Made by a program: the position numbers and the translations under genes
IMG/VR virus record: IMGVR_UViG_3300044712_001570
Location: 1-64,000 of that record
Length of the DNA: 64,000 nucleotides
Source of the DNA: a virus
Direction: 5' to 3' (one strand)
In this document: piece by piece, positions 22,621 through 30,557 of the stretch
Layout of the letters: each line of letters starts with the position of its first letter
Position numbering within the stretch: position 1 is the first letter of the stretch
Notes under the pieces: generated by a model
Databases searched by the model: none
Seen by the model: the letters and a program-made list of their open reading frames with translations, nothing else
Told to the model about the DNA's origin: nothing

Positions 22621-23223
22621 TTATTTATTACTCATATGTTCGTCATCATACTGGGCTTGCGCCCATACTTTTTCAGCGAACTCATTTATCCTATTTATAA
22701 TAAGTAGGTCACCATTATCATCGTCGGTGCCATTATCGGCATCAAGGTACTCTATTAGGGATTCTATATTTTTATGATTCCCACCGTGTCTACACTCGCG
22801 TACAAGCTGCCCGACTATACCGTTATAATAGTCGGCAGCTTCCCATATCCTAACGTCTCCTGACATGCCTTGTATCATTGAAGCTATCAAACCCATAAGC
22901 TCCTGCCCATCCTCGGTAAGGGTACCTATAAGATTAGTTTGATGATTATACTCTGAGGAATATTCCTCTAATGCTTTTTCAAATCTGGGCTTTACCTCCT
23001 CCTCAATCCAGGATGTAACGCTTTCCTTTTGCATATTAGGTAATGTAAACGCATGGCTACGGCCATGGTATAAGTCAAAAGAGGATCCCTGACCCTTTAG
23101 TTCTGTATCGACTAATATAGTTTTTTTCTCGAAGTCGAGAGTCATAGTGGGGCGCCAGCAAGCGCCATGAGGGGAGTTATCTACACCTATGGTATCCTTG
23201 ATTGTGACTTCGATTGTAGTCAT
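22621..23223 (-). CDS. Hypothetical 200-residue protein
   Basis: The ATG at 23223 is chosen because GGAGGAG lies seven bases upstream; an ATG at 23238 is in frame. The N-terminal half is beta-rich (MTTIEVTIKDTIGVDNSPHG, TMTLDFEKKTILVDTEL). The second half is helical and acidic with DADNGTDDDNGD. No known motif. It is followed by GGGGA-GCTTCC-TCCCC (minus strand), a weak stem after the stop. Confidence 0.6.
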   Translation of the reverse strand: MTTIEVTIKDTIGVDNSPHGACWRPTMTLDFEKKTILVDTELKGQGSSFDLYHGRSHAFTLPNMQKESVTSWIEEEVKPRFEKALEEYSSEYNHQTNLIGTLTEDGQELMGLIASMIQGMSGDVRIWEAADYYNGIVGQLVRECRHGGNHKNIESLIEYLDADNGTDDDNGDLLIINRINEFAEKVWAQAQYDDEHMSNK

Positions 23224-23411
23224 TAGTATCTCCTCCATGTAGTACTGGGTTTGGGTTTAGGCCAAGCGCTTGTATCTTTAGGGATATTGTCCTTATCCCC
23301 GTAATAGTTAATAAAGTGGCATCCGCAGTTCCCGCAGAAAGCGTAGTAGTCGACCTCAGTATCTTTACCGAGATCGTCGTCACAATCGGGGCAGGTGCAT
23401 GAGCAGGCCAC
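23223..23411 (-). CDS. Small zinc-ribbon protein
   Basis: A 62-residue protein with CSCTCPDCDDD at the start and FCGNCGCHFINYY in the middle, enough for one four-Cys zinc ribbon. It ends TSAWPKPKPSTTWRRY. The stop codon shares a base with the next start. A nucleic-acid or protein adaptor role is likely for this class but not shown. Confidence 0.65.
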   Translation of the reverse strand: MACSCTCPDCDDDLGKDTEVDYYAFCGNCGCHFINYYGDKDNIPKDTSAWPKPKPSTTWRRY

Positions 23412-23606
23412 TTAACCCTCCAACTTAGTTGAATAGTAGTTGCCCTTTTTCCAGGCGAGCTCAAGGGAGGAGCGTGGGAACTCCTCCGTGATTAGAGGAG
23501 CAAGCTTTACTTGTTCCTCTACAGGAATCTCAAGGTAAGTAGAGATATGGGGATACTCCATCCCCATCTCAAAGGCTTGTTCGATTGCGTTTGCGCTTGT
23601 GGTCAT
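23412..23606 (-). CDS. Hypothetical protein after divergent control region
   Basis: A 64-residue helical protein starting MTTSANAIEQAFEMGMEYPH at 23606 and ending NYYSTKLEG. The frame continues upstream to 23717 but that part is low-complexity intergenic DNA. The 30-base module before 23606 is duplicated before the oppositely oriented gene at 23903, which fixes this start. No Shine-Dalgarno sequence is present, so the message may be leaderless or nearly so. Confidence 0.6.
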   Translation of the reverse strand: MTTSANAIEQAFEMGMEYPHISTYLEIPVEEQVKLAPLITEEFPRSSLELAWKKGNYYSTKLEG

Positions 23607-23902
23607 GCTTATAGTATATGCACTAGGTATGCCAAGGTTTGCGCACCTACCCCTATTATAGGGATCGCGCAATACCCCTAGTATTATGGGCATTATAAGG
23701 ATAGCCATCCTTTGCACTACTTGGCTAATCTTTGCATACCTTGCACATCTTTACATGCCTAGCTTTCCCCTTCAAAACTAAGGTTTTGCCCTATAGCTAC
23801 GACTTATTTGCATGGTATCTATAAAACCCTTATAAAACCTACAGGTTTTGCATAGGCTATAGGTTAGCCAAGGTTGGCACACCTAGTGCATTATGGGTAT
23901 GC
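23607..23902. promoter_or_regulatory. Divergent control region with inverted operator/promoter modules
   Basis: A 296-base AT-rich gap between divergent genes. Both starts are preceded at identical distance (29 bases before the A of ATG) by TTGGCA-Y-ACCTAGTGCAT, on the minus strand at 23635-23618 and on the plus strand at 23874-23891. A related TAGTATTATGGGCATT lies at 23679-23694, and the plus copy sits in the palindrome GCCAAGGTTGGC. Other elements are CCCTATTATAGGG (a palindrome with TATAAT on the minus strand), TTATAATG on the minus strand near 23695, and repeats of TTTGCAY (23711, 23731, 23818, 23848). No coding frame fits. It likely holds divergent promoters with shared regulator sites. 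Confidence 0.65.
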
Positions 23903-24097
23903 ATGAACGCAACCCCTGACCAGATAAGCAATATAACCCTCACTAACTGTAAACTTATTGCTACTTTTAAATATGTAGAGCAAAACCTTATTAGACTAGA
24001 TTATAATAATATAACCCTTCACCTTACTAAAGAAGAAGCTATAGGCCAAAAAGCCTACATGATCGCCATGGGCTGGAAGGTTTCTAATCGCGCATAA
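23903..24097 (+). CDS. Hypothetical 64-residue protein
   Basis: A small protein (ISNITLTNCKLIATFKYVEQ, then NNITLHLTKEEAIGQKAYM) with alternating strands and one helix. The ATG directly follows the duplicated control module without Shine-Dalgarno sequence. The stop codon lies inside the 5' strand of a tRNA-like acceptor stem. Function unknown. Confidence 0.6.
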   Translation: MNATPDQISNITLTNCKLIATFKYVEQNLIRLDYNNITLHLTKEEAIGQKAYMIAMGWKVSNRA

Positions 24098-24137
24098 TGG
24101 TTGTTATCTGGTGGGTTCGATTCCCACCATGCGCCCT
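24090..24137 (+). ncRNA. Possible tRNA-like minihelix (acceptor plus T-arm)
   Basis: GTGGG-TTCGATT-CCCAC (24111-24127) is a perfect T-arm with canonical TTCRANY loop. ATGCGC (24129-24134) pairs with GCGCAT (24090-24095) as an acceptor-like stem across a 15-base strand. There is no D or anticodon arm. A GTCGC/GCGAC hairpin follows and then the ribosome site of the 24176 gene. It may be a tRNA 3'-end remnant, an attachment-site core, or a processing signal. No CCA is encoded. Confidence 0.4.
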
Positions 24138-24175
24138 GTCGCAGTTTTTAGCGACTATTAAAGGAGAATCATATC

Positions 24176-24922
24176 ATGGCACGAAAGTCAAAAGCACCTA
24201 CACAAGAACAAATTAATGCAGTCCTTGCAGAAGAAGGTCTAATGCTTGCTCGTAAGGACGAGCAGGGGGCTTTCCAAACAGAAGTCCTAGGCACCGTGTA
24301 TTGGGTCAAAAGTGATATATCAAAGGAAGATGAGGATGGTATTGAGGATGAAGATGTAGATGGGGAAGAAGAAGATGAAGTGGAAGTGGAAGCTCCCCCA
24401 CCAGTTGTCCCTATTGCAGCACCCGCTCCTACTTCTACTTCCAATAAGAATGCATACACTAAGGACTTTCTAAAGCGTAAAGCGAAAGTTCTTAAGGACC
24501 TAGGGTACTTCCATGGCTGGTGTCCGGGAGTATATGTCTCATATGCTAAGCGTCTTAGAGACGATATGAATCTAGTATCAGGTTCCCACCAGACAGACGT
24601 AGGGAAAAAACTGGCTGGAGATCTGTTAGCAGCTGTAAAGGCTATTGATACCGCTATTGAAACAATGCGATCGTTACCAGCAGGTTGGAAGCCAGAAAAG
24701 ACTGAGCAAGCTAAAAAGTCCAGTGGCCCCTCTGCTTTACAAGTAGGGGATAGGGTAGCCCTCACAGATAAGGCTCGCAAGAGTGGGGGATATGATGGCT
24801 TGCTGACAGATTGTAATGAGACATTCAGAGTTCTCCTTGCAACGTCATCTATTACCCGCGTTCAAAGCGAGCACGATGGGGTGTTGACACTACCACGAAA
24901 GGACCTTGAACTAGCTAAGTAG
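24176..24922 (+). CDS. Hypothetical protein with acidic linker and KOW-like end
   Basis: A 248-residue protein. The first 55 residues are a small alpha/beta part with QINAVLAEEGLMLARKDEQ; then comes an acidic run (EDEDGIEDEDVDGEEEDEV) and a Pro/Ala linker. A central helical domain has LKDLGYFHGWCPGVYVSYAK. The end (LQVGDRVALTDKARKSGGYD, then VLTLPRKDLELAK) is a small beta barrel like SH3/KOW domains. AAAGGAGA precedes the ATG. It precedes the MoxR/VWA block and may belong to that unit. Function unknown. Confidence 0.65.
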   Translation: MARKSKAPTQEQINAVLAEEGLMLARKDEQGAFQTEVLGTVYWVKSDISKEDEDGIEDEDVDGEEEDEVEVEAPPPVVPIAAPAPTSTSNKNAYTKDFLKRKAKVLKDLGYFHGWCPGVYVSYAKRLRDDMNLVSGSHQTDVGKKLAGDLLAAVKAIDTAIETMRSLPAGWKPEKTEQAKKSSGPSALQVGDRVALTDKARKSGGYDGLLTDCNETFRVLLATSSITRVQSEHDGVLTLPRKDLELAK

Positions 24923-24980
24923 ACCTATTGTTCTTAGCTTATGGATTTGCTTAATACTCCCACCCTATTAGGAGTTAGGT

Positions 24981-26159
24981 ATGAGACAAGATCGGTTAAT
25001 GCACGCAGCATTCTTCACCCCACTTAGTGGGGGGAGATGGGGATTACCCATAGTGTTTGAGGGTATCCCGGGTATTGCAAAGTCTTCACTAGTTAGGGAC
25101 TTCGCAGCTAAATGCGAGGTACCACTGCACATATTAGATGCATCATCAGGTGAGGGTGCATACGGGGTTATCCCTATGCCTATGGACCATAAGGGGGTTC
25201 TATCCACCCGGTATCCTATCCCTGAGTGGGCAGTAGATATGCTAACGAATGACGTTGGTGTAGTTTTCGTGGATGAACTAACATCCACACCACCACTCAT
25301 TCAAGCTGCTCAGATGGCGCTTATTCTTGATCGTCGAATAGGTGGTCACACGCTACCTCAACGCGTTAGAATATTAGGAGCTTGTAACCCCACTGACCAA
25401 GCGACTTATGGACACGAGATAGCTGCTCCTTTAGCTAATAGATGTGTATGGGTGCATGTTGACCCTCCTTCAGTGGAGGAGCATGCATCCTATATGATGG
25501 GGCTAACTTCTGACAAGTCCCAAGAAAAGGTTAGCGCTTCCCAAGAGGAAGCACGCGTACTAGCAGAATGGCCCAAAGCATGGGCTACTGCTGTAGGTTT
25601 AGAGATAGGGTTCCTTTCAAGGAACCAGGGCTATAAAAACGGTGTACCTACAGACACATCAGGACAGCAGAAGAAAGGGAGTGATATAGGTATAGGTATT
25701 AAGTCATTCCCCTCGGATAGATCATGGGAGGCGGCCACAAGAGCCATTGCCACAGGTATAGTACATAACCTCTCAACAGAAGAAACCAACGACCTTATTG
25801 CTGGGTGTATAGGGTCCACTGCAATGAACTTAGTACGAACATATCAGGCAGAGTGCGATCTACCTGATACATCCAACCTATTAGATGGTAAGGTATCATT
25901 CACGCATTCACAGATAAGACCAGATAGAAGTGCAGCGGTCATATCATCATGTACTGCATTAGTTATCCCAAAGAGTTGCCCTAATCGAGAGAAGAGGGCA
26001 AGCGCTCTATGGAAGCTCCTGGAGTCACTTCAACTCATAATGAAAGACCTAGCTATACCAGCTACTAAGGCTTTGGTAGATAATGGTCTAGTAAGGCCTG
26101 AAGGAGTAAAGGTACTCGCCTCAGTAGAACCTATCCTGTCAGCAAGTAAGGTAAGATAG
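24981..26159 (+). CDS. MoxR-type AAA+ ATPase
   Basis: A 392-residue AAA+ protein. Walker A is EGIPGIAKSSLVRDF (27-41), Walker B is VVFVDELTS (94-102), and sensor-1 is ILGACNPTDQ. The ACNP sensor and PLANRCVWV box place it near the MoxR group. These ATPases act as chaperones that activate partner proteins carrying VWA domains. Such a partner is encoded 300 bases downstream (26456-27685), making a MoxR-VWA pair. AGGAG sits seven bases before the ATG, within a small ACTCC/GGAGT stem that could mask it. Confidence 0.92.
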   Translation: MRQDRLMHAAFFTPLSGGRWGLPIVFEGIPGIAKSSLVRDFAAKCEVPLHILDASSGEGAYGVIPMPMDHKGVLSTRYPIPEWAVDMLTNDVGVVFVDELTSTPPLIQAAQMALILDRRIGGHTLPQRVRILGACNPTDQATYGHEIAAPLANRCVWVHVDPPSVEEHASYMMGLTSDKSQEKVSASQEEARVLAEWPKAWATAVGLEIGFLSRNQGYKNGVPTDTSGQQKKGSDIGIGIKSFPSDRSWEAATRAIATGIVHNLSTEETNDLIAGCIGSTAMNLVRTYQAECDLPDTSNLLDGKVSFTHSQIRPDRSAAVISSCTALVIPKSCPNREKRASALWKLLESLQLIMKDLAIPATKALVDNGLVRPEGVKVLASVEPILSASKVR

Positions 26160-26180
26160 TTTATCCTAAGGGGTATATCC

Positions 26181-26456
26181 ATGATCAAAACTGGAACAGG
26201 TTGGTTAGTGATAGAGGAACCAGCAACCGGCGTAGTTGACATATGTAAGGTCGACTACAACAATGGGTGGTCAAATAATAATCCTGGTGGGTGGACGTAC
26301 CAGGATTATTGTCACTCACATGGTCGTGTTTCACTTGAAACCATAGATCGCCTTGAGGCAGAAGAGTTCGCCAATAAAGCGGTGCAGTATTACAGATCCT
26401 GTGGGTTTGAGGATAGTCGAGTTTTCCATAACTATGACTGTAAGGAAAATATCTAA
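26181..26456 (+). CDS. Hypothetical protein between MoxR and VWA genes
   Basis: A 91-residue protein starting MIKTGTGWLVIEEPATGVVD with a Gly/Asn/Trp-rich middle (NNGWSNNNPGGWTYQDY) and a helical end (IDRLEAEEFANKAVQYY). Overlap by one base with the VWA gene implies coupled translation. Possibly an accessory of the ATPase pair; no family is recognised. Confidence 0.6.
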   Translation: MIKTGTGWLVIEEPATGVVDICKVDYNNGWSNNNPGGWTYQDYCHSHGRVSLETIDRLEAEEFANKAVQYYRSCGFEDSRVFHNYDCKENI

Positions 26457-27685
26457 TGGCAAGCAGCCCTGACATTAACTTCGCATCCGCAATGCGCATA
26501 GCTAAAACAGCTATGCCATATATGACTGGAATGCTTATTAGATTCCAACTAATAATGCGCCCAGGTATGGGGACTATGGGAGTCGATTCTAAGTTCCGAC
26601 TCTACATGGACCCTGCGGTATTAACTCAGTGGTCGGTACATGAGATAGCAGGTGTACTCATTCATGAGTGTATGCACCTGTTCCTAGACCATCCTGGGAG
26701 GTGCGGAAGTAGAGACACAGGGCTATTCAATATTGCAGGTGACTTAGCTATTAATCCAGGTCTCAAAGCTGCAAGGCTACAGTTACCAGAGAAAGGGGTA
26801 ATGCCCTCGGATTATGGGTTACCAGATAATCTAACAGCTGACGAATATTACGTTAAGTTATTAGAGATTGGAGGTGGGGGTATCACTAATCCCAACCCTA
26901 ATGGTAAACCAGGTACTGGTAACTGCGGAGGGTGCGCTCATTCTAAAGATGATAATGACCAGACACAACAAGCCCAAAGCCTTGGAGCGGAGGGGGTAGA
27001 TTCCTCTACTAAGCATCGAGTAGCTAAGGCTATGGCGGAAGAGATGCTCGCACATGCTAATGGTAAAGGGCGGGGTAGTGTGCCCGCCGGATGGTTAAGA
27101 GAAGCAGAACTACTATGCAAACCTGCTACCATTCCGTGGGAGCGGGAACTTCAACGAATACTATTGACAGCCTGTGATTATAAGGCAGGTGCAGTAGTTC
27201 ATACATTCAATAATCCTAGCCGTAGACAAGCAGGGTTAGGATATGGGGTTGGTAGCCCACGACTACCATATACCAGATGCCCTATTCCCGAAGTATGTAT
27301 CTTCTTCGATACATCCGGCTCTATGAGCAAAGAGAACGTAGAGACAGGGTTGATTGAAGTGCAGTCAATCCTGAAAAGAGTTGGTGCTAATATAACGTTC
27401 ATGTGCTGCGACCATGCAGTGCATGCTATTGTGAAAACTAATGATATTAATGTTATACTAAAGAACCTAAAGGGTGGTGGAGGTTCAAGCTTCACACCTG
27501 CTTTTGATGCCATAAAAACCCTAAAGAATGCCCCGAATATTGTGGTAGCATTCACCGACGGTGACATAGGAGTTCCGGAAGAGTGTCCTCCTGGGCTCAC
27601 AGTTATATGGTGCCTAGTTGAGAGACACCATACCCCACCTACCGAGGCATGGGGCAGAGCCGTATGGTGCGTTAATAAGGATTGA
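26456..27685 (+). CDS. VWA-domain protein with HExxH metallopeptidase-like domain
   Basis: A 409-residue protein of the 'VWA-like predicted metallopeptidase' group. The N-terminal half has LIHECMHLFLDH (69-80), a zincin motif with HECMH and downstream acidic residues. The C-terminal third is a von Willebrand A domain with the MIDAS sequence FFDTSGSMS (about 283-291), a downstream GGGGSSFTPAF, and VAFTDGD. The MoxR ATPase encoded just upstream is the expected partner. This pair could remodel or cleave a host or phage protein during infection; the substrate is unknown. Confidence 0.9.
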   Translation: MASSPDINFASAMRIAKTAMPYMTGMLIRFQLIMRPGMGTMGVDSKFRLYMDPAVLTQWSVHEIAGVLIHECMHLFLDHPGRCGSRDTGLFNIAGDLAINPGLKAARLQLPEKGVMPSDYGLPDNLTADEYYVKLLEIGGGGITNPNPNGKPGTGNCGGCAHSKDDNDQTQQAQSLGAEGVDSSTKHRVAKAMAEEMLAHANGKGRGSVPAGWLREAELLCKPATIPWERELQRILLTACDYKAGAVVHTFNNPSRRQAGLGYGVGSPRLPYTRCPIPEVCIFFDTSGSMSKENVETGLIEVQSILKRVGANITFMCCDHAVHAIVKTNDINVILKNLKGGGGSSFTPAFDAIKTLKNAPNIVVAFTDGDIGVPEECPPGLTVIWCLVERHHTPPTEAWGRAVWCVNKD

Positions 27686-27757
27686 TAACCGTGCCGACCT
27701 ATGGCACCCTAGCCAAGCTATTACCCACAATAGCTATTTACTAGCGGAGATTCGAAC

Positions 27758-28618
27758 ATGACTAACCCAGGTCTTGTAAGCGTCATGGACGCTCAAAATG
27801 CAGGTGCAATCGTTTGGTGGACCCTTGAAGGGCAATGCTCCTTAGCAGAGCTAACGACCAAGTTCGATGAGCTTGGACTGCCAAGCGATTGGCTTCCTAG
27901 TGCCCCTTCACCAGCGCAATCACTCAAGAGGGCGATCGATAGTGTAAGACAGCCTAAACAACTACTAGCTGCACATCCTAGTGGTGGTTACGCCGTCTAT
28001 CAACAAGCGGAGATAGATATAGATGGAGACCCAGAACTTAGGGTTGTCCTTCATGCATACCTAAACGAGGAGGGTGCTTTCTGTATCCGAAAGACTACCA
28101 ACGAGGAGCTAAAGGATAAGCTCCTTGATGCATACAATAGAGAGTGCACTATTCTAGCTGCTCAAGATATTAGCCATTGGCTAATCAATGTGTTAGCCAA
28201 GAAGCTGTTTGCCTTATCATTACGAGATAGGGGTGGAGTGTACTTTATTACATCATCAGCTGTAGAACGATACAGCTCACTTGTTAGTGTATTATCAAGC
28301 CTTCAAGCAAGCTATAAGCTGTATCAGATACCAGCTATGAAGAGCAAAGATGCCATAGCTGCTATTATTGATGCTATAACATCCGAGACTAATAAGTATT
28401 CCGAAACTGTATTCTCCCATCTATGCGAAGAAAAGATGGGGAAACGAGCATTAGAAACACAACTAAAGGAGTCTACCAACTACCTCAATAAGATTAAGAT
28501 CTATGAGGAAGTTGTAGGAGAGAACCTGGATAAGCTAAGGGCTCAACTAACAAACCTTCAAGCTTGTGTTAGTGCATCTATCCTTTCCCTTGAGCCATCG
28601 GAAGAAGAAGCACAATGA
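27758..28618 (+). CDS. MoxR-associated protein (DUF6744-like)
   Basis: A 286-residue protein. The start VVWWTL-like box (AGAIVWWTLEGQCSLAEL), GLPSDWLPSAPSPAQSLKRA and the following basic beta part recall DUF6744 proteins, which often sit beside MoxR/VWA genes in phages. This name is from memory, not a search. The C-terminal 100 residues form a coiled coil (LCEEKMGKRALETQLKES, NLDKLRAQLTNLQA). Overlaps the sigma-like gene by four bases. Function unknown. Confidence 0.65.
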   Translation: MTNPGLVSVMDAQNAGAIVWWTLEGQCSLAELTTKFDELGLPSDWLPSAPSPAQSLKRAIDSVRQPKQLLAAHPSGGYAVYQQAEIDIDGDPELRVVLHAYLNEEGAFCIRKTTNEELKDKLLDAYNRECTILAAQDISHWLINVLAKKLFALSLRDRGGVYFITSSAVERYSSLVSVLSSLQASYKLYQIPAMKSKDAIAAIIDAITSETNKYSETVFSHLCEEKMGKRALETQLKESTNYLNKIKIYEEVVGENLDKLRAQLTNLQACVSASILSLEPSEEEAQ

Positions 28619-29247
28619 CACAGCTAAAGACTACAATCGCACTAAAGCATGCGGATAATGTAGCAACTGCGGTTGCTGCTAGATATTATAAATCAAACCC
28701 AAGTGTGGTCTCCTTTGAAGACCTAAAACAAGAAGCTTGGTTGACTATAGTTGATATAGACCATAGAGGCGGTTTCAATGCTACCAAAGGCGTAGAGTTT
28801 AGATACTACGCCTTTCAAGGTTGCGTTCGAATGCTGCAACGCATGATGTGGTCCAATAGCTCCCCAGTATCAGGGGTACATGCATCTAAATCCGATGCTA
28901 GGGATTATGCATGTAAAGGTCTAGCGTTTGATGATATAGCGGACCCAAGTAAAGTAAGGATGGCTAGTACTAGCAAACGTTTTTATGTATCGTTTAGCGA
29001 AGAAACATCAACCCTACCAAGCCAAGAAGAGGACTATCACTCCAATCAAATAAGAGCTGCACTAATAGATGCAGCTATGAGAGCTAGCATACCAATAGTA
29101 GCTGTTAGTGTTTTATTAGGTGAGGCTTCTATTGAGGAAGCTTCTAATGCATTAGGATGTACACCTAAACAGATGGAGGGTCACGCTAAGTACCTACAAT
29201 CGATTCTCAAGTTTGATCCAACCCTTTGGAGACTATGGAAAGAATGA
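28615..29247 (+). CDS. Sigma-70 region 2-like protein
   Basis: A 210-residue protein. Residues about 28-85 (SFEDLKQEAWLTIVDIDHR, GVEFRYYAFQGCVRMLQRMM) follow region 2 of sigma-70: 'DL-x-QE-A' core-binding helix and the aromatic strand/helix that melts the -10 element. A second helical unit with IEEASNALGCTPKQMEGH near the end can serve as region 4. It could direct polymerase to phage late promoters, or serve as a DNA-binding regulator. Compared with host sigma factors it is short. Confidence 0.75.
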   Translation: MTQLKTTIALKHADNVATAVAARYYKSNPSVVSFEDLKQEAWLTIVDIDHRGGFNATKGVEFRYYAFQGCVRMLQRMMWSNSSPVSGVHASKSDARDYACKGLAFDDIADPSKVRMASTSKRFYVSFSEETSTLPSQEEDYHSNQIRAALIDAAMRASIPIVAVSVLLGEASIEEASNALGCTPKQMEGHAKYLQSILKFDPTLWRLWKE

Positions 29248-30101
29248 AAGCTAATAAAAAAACCGCATCTGTATCCGCATTAGCAACGCAGTCCATCGTT
29301 ATGGATTCTATTGTTGAATCAGGCCTTAACCCTAACTCAATGGGTAAAGATGCCTATCGACAACTGGTTGCTAATATACGCTTGAAAGGATTCCTTCAAG
29401 CAATTCTTGTTAGACTTGTAAAGCCAGAAACAGGTGGTAGCTATTACCAACTCATAGATGGCGCACATCGTATCAAAGCGATGAAGGAGATAGGTGAAAC
29501 CAACATTCCTGCAATGATATTGGAATGCTCCGAGCCGGAAGCTATTGCACTTCGCATAGCTATGAATAGGCTTCGTGGTCAGGTTGATTTGGGTATTGCT
29601 AAGCAGCAACTCGAAGACCTATTGAAAACACATCTATGGACCGCAGACCAAGTAGAGATAACAGGCTTTAGTGCTCAAGAGATTGCAGACCTTATACAAC
29701 CTGTATTACCAGACCCGGAGCCTAATAACTCCATCCTAACATCACCAGATGATACAGGGGATGCACCTGCTACAGAACTCTCTGATGTATCGTTTACATT
29801 AGAGGTTGGAGGATTCGAATCCAAGTCTGCACTCAATACCATTCGAAAGAAACTGGTATCACTATCTACGGTTTCCCCTAAGCCCACCCTTGCAAGTGCA
29901 TTGCGTTATCTTATTGATAATGCTAACCCATCAATCTTCCCCATCAAGAAGAAGTCATCGAAGCCGAAGTTCCTCTACCAGGTATGGGGGAGGGACAATG
30001 CAAACCAGCCAGAGCTAATCCAAACCTATAAGAATAAAAAGCAAGCAGACGAGGAAGCTGCACTGGTTGGTGGTACGGTTACCGAAGTGCTAGATGACTG
30101 A
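29235..30101 (+). CDS. ParB/Srx-domain protein
   Basis: About 288 residues. The ATG at 29235 has GGAG three bases upstream; 29244 is an alternative. The ParB N-terminal fold spans about 25-130: LNPNSMGKDAYRQLVANI, QLIDGAHRIKAMKEIG (the GHR-type box), and ECSEPEAIALRIAMNRLRG. The C-terminal 60 residues (PKFLYQVWGRDNANQPELIQ, KQADEEAALVGG) look like a small DNA- or RNA-binding domain. It differs from the ParB-like protein at the left edge, so the phage encodes two. Probably regulates transcription or replication rather than partitioning. Confidence 0.85.
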   Translation: MERMKANKKTASVSALATQSIVMDSIVESGLNPNSMGKDAYRQLVANIRLKGFLQAILVRLVKPETGGSYYQLIDGAHRIKAMKEIGETNIPAMILECSEPEAIALRIAMNRLRGQVDLGIAKQQLEDLLKTHLWTADQVEITGFSAQEIADLIQPVLPDPEPNNSILTSPDDTGDAPATELSDVSFTLEVGGFESKSALNTIRKKLVSLSTVSPKPTLASALRYLIDNANPSIFPIKKKSSKPKFLYQVWGRDNANQPELIQTYKNKKQADEEAALVGGTVTEVLDD

Positions 30102-30109
30102 AAGGAATA

Positions 30110-30313
30110 ATGAACTACACGTTAGAGACTAAGAGGCTACATAGCTCCAACTACGCAATGAAGTTAGTTATTAGTATTAATGGTACCATAGTTAAAACAT
30201 TAGATGCTGTGGTACCATCGTTTGATGCAGCACTTCGTACAACGGAGGCAATAGTACATGGCCAGCGTGAATACCCTATATGTATCGAGTCATGTAAACA
30301 TTGCAATGCTTAG
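30110..30313 (+). CDS. Hypothetical 67-residue protein
   Basis: A short beta-rich protein (KLVISINGTIVKTLDAVV) followed by a helix and a CIESCKHC end with three Cys. Function unknown. It overlaps the next small gene by 8 bases. Confidence 0.5.
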   Translation: MNYTLETKRLHSSNYAMKLVISINGTIVKTLDAVVPSFDAALRTTEAIVHGQREYPICIESCKHCNA

Positions 30314-30557
30314 ACGTGGCCTTATAACTACAACCATACTTGCACAAGCTATTGCCAGACCAACTCGCTATATCCGAAGATTAATAACAAGGCGCAATGT
30401 AATAGCCATAAGGGATGGGTACTCTTACTATATAGACCTTCTATCAGTAGAGGTCTATTATAGGACCTGTCGCAATACCATTGTACTACAACAGCTATCG
30501 GAGCTACGTAGGCAAATTCAACAGTACCTATTAAGCAGGGATACCAAATGCTATTGA
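30306..30557 (+). CDS. Hypothetical basic protein
   Basis: An 83-residue Arg-rich protein (MLRRGLITTTILAQAIARPT, RYIRRLITRRNVIAIRDGY). The ATG at 30306 overlaps the upstream gene; an ATG at 30258 further upstream is in frame but inside it. No ribosome site is clear, so coupling is assumed. Probably nucleic-acid binding. It overlaps the helicase start by 10 bases. Confidence 0.5.
   Translation: MLRRGLITTTILAQAIARPTRYIRRLITRRNVIAIRDGYSYYIDLLSVEVYYRTCRNTIVLQQLSELRRQIQQYLLSRDTKCY

Noticed and set aside
24169-24780. A 203-residue frame on the minus strand with Ser-rich composition
   Set aside because: It is the mirror of the acidic coding sequence on the plus strand (24176-24922), which has a ribosome site and better codon use. 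Ser runs there reflect reverse-complemented Glu/Asp codons.
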